DNA from: UBA5336 sp039818165
GTDB taxonomy: Bacteria; Pseudomonadota; Alphaproteobacteria; Caulobacterales; Hyphomonadaceae
Reading direction: 5' to 3'
Length of the DNA stretch: 64,000 bases
Assembly: GCA_039818165.1 (NCBI GenBank)
Contig: JBCBUL010000002.1
Coordinates: 62,001-126,000, forward strand
A program made the position numbers and the translations under genes. Of this stretch, positions 61,912 to 64,000 are shown piece by piece. The notes below the pieces were generated by a model that saw only the letters and a program-made list of their open reading frames with translations, had not been told where the DNA came from and did no database searches. Position 1 is the stretch's first letter. The number at the start of each line of letters is the position of its first letter.

Positions 61912-62178
61912 ATGAACAAGGGCGACCTGACCAAACACGTTTCCGACACGGCTGGCATCACCCATGATGAAGCTGGCAAAGCCGTAAACGCTGTCTTCGA
62001 AGCTATTGCTGGTGCCGTGAAGGACCGCAGCAAAGTCGCAATCGCGGGCTTTGGTACGTTTGAAGCCAAAACACGCAACGCCCGCGAAGGCCGCAACCCG
62101 GCCACCGGCGAAACGATCCAAATTCCTGAGAAAACCGTCGCGGCATTCAAGCCCGCCACGGCTCTCAAGGACATCTAG
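61912..62178 (+). CDS. hupB: HU family DNA-binding protein
   Basis: An 88-aa nucleoid protein from ATG 61912, with GAGGAG upstream. MNKGDLTKHVSDTAGITHDEAGKAVNAVFEAI and VAIAGFGTFEAKTRNAREGRNPATGETI with the DNA-minor-groove arm (about 55-75) are canonical. It compacts DNA as a dimer. It overlaps the convergent MATE gene by 4 bp. Confidence 0.96.
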   Translation: MNKGDLTKHVSDTAGITHDEAGKAVNAVFEAIAGAVKDRSKVAIAGFGTFEAKTRNAREGRNPATGETIQIPEKTVAAFKPATALKDI

Positions 62179-63629
62179 GGTCCAACCGGATCTGGATTTG
62201 GAACGGCGCGGGCCTTTGCGGTCTGCGCCGTTTTCCATTCTAGCAGCAATACTTGGGCGAGCCCCGCGAAGAGCAGTGCGATAAACGCCGCCTCGAGCAT
62301 GCCCTGCGCGCCGCGTCCCTGGACCAGTCCTAACTGGTAGCCAAGTGGCAACATGAGCACGAAGAACGAACCAATGTGCAGCGCAGTCGGCATCCAGACG
62401 ACATTCTGGGCGCGCAAAGCCATCGATGCTGTCACCTGAAGCCCGTCAAAGGTGGTGGTCAACGCCACAAGCCAAAAGACCGACATGAGCGCCGCGGCCA
62501 CAGGCACGCCATCAATCACAGCATTGGGATCGACCAGACCCGCTGCGATGGGGCCTCGCCCGACCCACAAGAAGGCGCCCAGCACAAGACCCATCAGTAG
62601 CGTTGCAACAGCGCCGAGCCGGCTGGCATCGCGTACGCCGTCACTATCGCCGCGCCCATAGGACTCCGCAACGCGAACACTTGTTGCTGTGGCAATGCCC
62701 AGGAAGATCATGAAGGCTGTGCCCATGACTTGGGTTGCATACCCGTACACCACGTTCACGGCCGCGGAGATCCAGAGCGCGATCACATAGGTTGCGTTGA
62801 AGCCACCCCACTCCGCAACATTGCTGATCGCTGTTCCGGTACCGACCGCCAATTGGCGGCGAGGTTCGTCGGCGGGAGCTGGCGGTGAGGGACGAAGGGC
62901 CGGGGTCAACCACACCACCAGCGCACCGAAGAACACGATAGAAGCCGTCCGCGTGAGTGTCGTTGCCCAGGCCACGCCTTCAGCCCCCATTTGAGGCATA
63001 CCCCACCACCCCGCCACGAACGCCAAGTTTAGGACAAGATTGATAACAACCATCGAATAGCCAACGCCGGTTACCAGCAGGGGGCGGCGCAGCGCTTCGA
63101 GGTACATGGAGCAGACTGTACCGATGAGGAATCCGGGCAAGCCCAGAAGCAGGATACGGGTCACAGCCGCGATACTTCCGACTGTTTCCTGGCCATCCCA
63201 TCCCGGCTGGAAGTCACTGCCTAGCCAGTTTGCCAAAACCTTGGGTAGCTCAATAAATAGGAACCGGAAAAGCGCGTTGGCGTTTGGGTAGGTGACCAAA
63301 ACAAGCACCAGGCCGAGGCCGAGCGCCCACACCAAGCCGCGCCGGAAGATCCTGCCGCTATGGGCCTCTTCGCCGCGCCCGCTCAATTCGGCAGTCAGAA
63401 CCTGAACTCCCATGAGGATGCCCATGCCAAACCCGAGCATGATCCCCATGGGCAGCCACGCGTTGAGGACAAAGGGAAGTTCAGACGGTGCCATTTGACC
63501 GAGTACGATGGCATCGGTCAGCCCCATCAGCATCCATGCCAGGCGCGAGACCGCAATCGGCAAAGATAGCCGAACAAGGTCAATCACTTCGCTCGCCCGC
63601 GCCCAGGCGGGCCATCCCCGCCTTTGCAT
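62175..63629 (-). CDS. MATE family efflux transporter (second copy)
   Basis: A 484-aa membrane protein with about twelve TM helices. LSLPIAVSRLAWMLMGLTDAIVLGQMAPSELPF opens the first half and WGGFNATYVIALWISAAVNVVYGY the second. GVQVLTAELSGRGEEAHSGRIFRRGL is a NorM-like loop. It is not closely similar to the other MATE here (45515). Likely Na+/H+-coupled drug or metabolite export. It starts 15 bp upstream of hupB on the opposite strand and ends inside its stop. Confidence 0.88.
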   Translation of the reverse strand: MQRRGWPAWARASEVIDLVRLSLPIAVSRLAWMLMGLTDAIVLGQMAPSELPFVLNAWLPMGIMLGFGMGILMGVQVLTAELSGRGEEAHSGRIFRRGLVWALGLGLVLVLVTYPNANALFRFLFIELPKVLANWLGSDFQPGWDGQETVGSIAAVTRILLLGLPGFLIGTVCSMYLEALRRPLLVTGVGYSMVVINLVLNLAFVAGWWGMPQMGAEGVAWATTLTRTASIVFFGALVVWLTPALRPSPPAPADEPRRQLAVGTGTAISNVAEWGGFNATYVIALWISAAVNVVYGYATQVMGTAFMIFLGIATATSVRVAESYGRGDSDGVRDASRLGAVATLLMGLVLGAFLWVGRGPIAAGLVDPNAVIDGVPVAAALMSVFWLVALTTTFDGLQVTASMALRAQNVVWMPTALHIGSFFVLMLPLGYQLGLVQGRGAQGMLEAAFIALLFAGLAQVLLLEWKTAQTAKARAVPNPDPVGP

Positions 63630-63644
63630 GGGTGATGCCTCTGT

Positions 63645-64000
63645 CTAGCCGGCCTTGCGCCGGACTTCACGCGCCCCGTTGGACACCGCCTCGATCTTCT
63701 CTGCCAGCAGGAAGGCCAATTCAAGCGCCTGTTCGCCATTCAGGCGCGGATCGCAATGGGTGTGGTAACGCGATGACAGGTCTTCCTCGGTGATCTCCTG
63801 GGCCCCGCCCAGACACTCCGTAACGTCCTGCCCCGTCATCTCCACATGCACACCGCCCGGATAAGCGCCCTGAGCAGAGACGATATCCACGAATTGGCGC
63901 ACTTCACTGAGAATGCGGTCCACGGGCCGGGTCTTGAAGCCTGTGCCGGTCTTCAAAGTGTTGCCGTGCATGGGATCACAGGACCAGACCACGGTCCGTC
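63645..64000 (-). CDS. Class II 3-deoxy-7-phosphoheptulonate (DAHP) synthase, 3' part only
   Basis: The 5' part lies beyond the window. The C-terminal ~118 residues include VVWSCDPMHGNT, YPGGVHVEMTGQDVTECLGGAQEI and YHTHCDPRLNGEQALELAFLLAEKIE, the hallmark of class II (plant/Mycobacterium-type) DAHP synthase. It catalyses the first step of the shikimate pathway from phosphoenolpyruvate and erythrose-4-phosphate. The conserved Cys, His and Glu residues of the metal site are in this part. It ends 16 bp past the MATE start and the two may share a transcript. Confidence 0.92.
   Translation of the reverse strand, partial: RTVVWSCDPMHGNTLKTGTGFKTRPVDRILSEVRQFVDIVSAQGAYPGGVHVEMTGQDVTECLGGAQEITEEDLSSRYHTHCDPRLNGEQALELAFLLAEKIEAVSNGAREVRRKAG

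Noticed and set aside
1..64000. tRNA, rRNA, CRISPR, insertion sequences, prophage, toxin-antitoxin or defence genes
   Set aside because: Intergenic regions were read by eye on both strands; no cloverleaf, spaced repeat array, transposase, integrase or phage structural motif was recognised. A tRNAscan or Infernal run could still find a short RNA gene I missed.

Overview
The window is about 64 kb of chromosome from a GC-rich alphaproteobacterium, most likely of the Caulobacterales/Hyphomonadaceae (Maricaulales) type. The best evidence is a divK-pleD pair encoding a 130-aa DivK and a 454-aa PleD with the REC-REC-GGEEF layout of Caulobacter. A CtrA-like box abutting a CcrM-type GANTC site lies upstream of divK. 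The rest is consistent: HU, class II DAHP synthase, RsmB next to GuaA, and HspQ. I see no rRNA, tRNA, CRISPR array, phage or insertion-sequence gene. This is core chromosome with a few accessory islets.

Layout: 1-8.8 kb holds the 3' end of recF, then a GGDEF-EAL protein, an S9 peptidase, a two-domain glutaredoxin, an SMC-like ATPase and two small envelope proteins. These separate recF from gyrB (8.8-11.3 kb). 11.3-14.6 kb is accessory: a putative lipoprotein, a 45-codon ORF with its own Shine-Dalgarno sequence and terminator, a nested inverted repeat, a single-TM miniprotein frame and a three-domain secreted protein. 14.6-23 kb carries putA, then a glycosyltransferase, otsA, otsB and a GH15 glycosidase (trehalose synthesis and perhaps turnover). 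23-28.7 kb is an OMF-MFP-RND efflux operon. 28.8-32.3 kb carries guaA and rsmB, with a small membrane protein gene between the true rsmB 3' end and a decayed second copy of that end.

32.3-38.8 kb holds a GNAT enzyme, an SDR, a small HTH protein with a nearby palindrome, guaB, a Cys-rich lipoprotein, rlmE, ppx/gppA and hspQ. 38.8-44.6 kb is an arginine succinyltransferase operon (M20 hydrolase-astA-astD-astB-maiA) built from 4-bp overlaps. The M20 enzyme sits where an AstE would be expected. 44.7-47 kb holds a DUF481 outer membrane protein and a MATE pump. 47-52.2 kb is a probable five-gene operon, divK-pleD-rnr-NUDIX-rpmG, ending in a clear terminator. 52.3-64 kb carries dinB with an N-terminal zinc ribbon, gltX, an MFS transporter, a secreted thermonuclease, nadE, a Gfo/Idh/MocA oxidoreductase, an MDR oxidoreductase, a DUF429-like protein, HU, a second MATE pump and the 3' end of a class II DAHP synthase.

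No obvious defence or secondary-metabolite system is present. The most unusual signals are the rsmB 3'-end duplication (30.36-31.03 kb), the nested coaxial inverted repeats at 12.29-12.34 kb, the self-contained small-protein unit just before them, and regulatory palindromes next to the small HTH gene, divK and the thermonuclease gene. All functions are inferred by reading the sequence; no database search was run.
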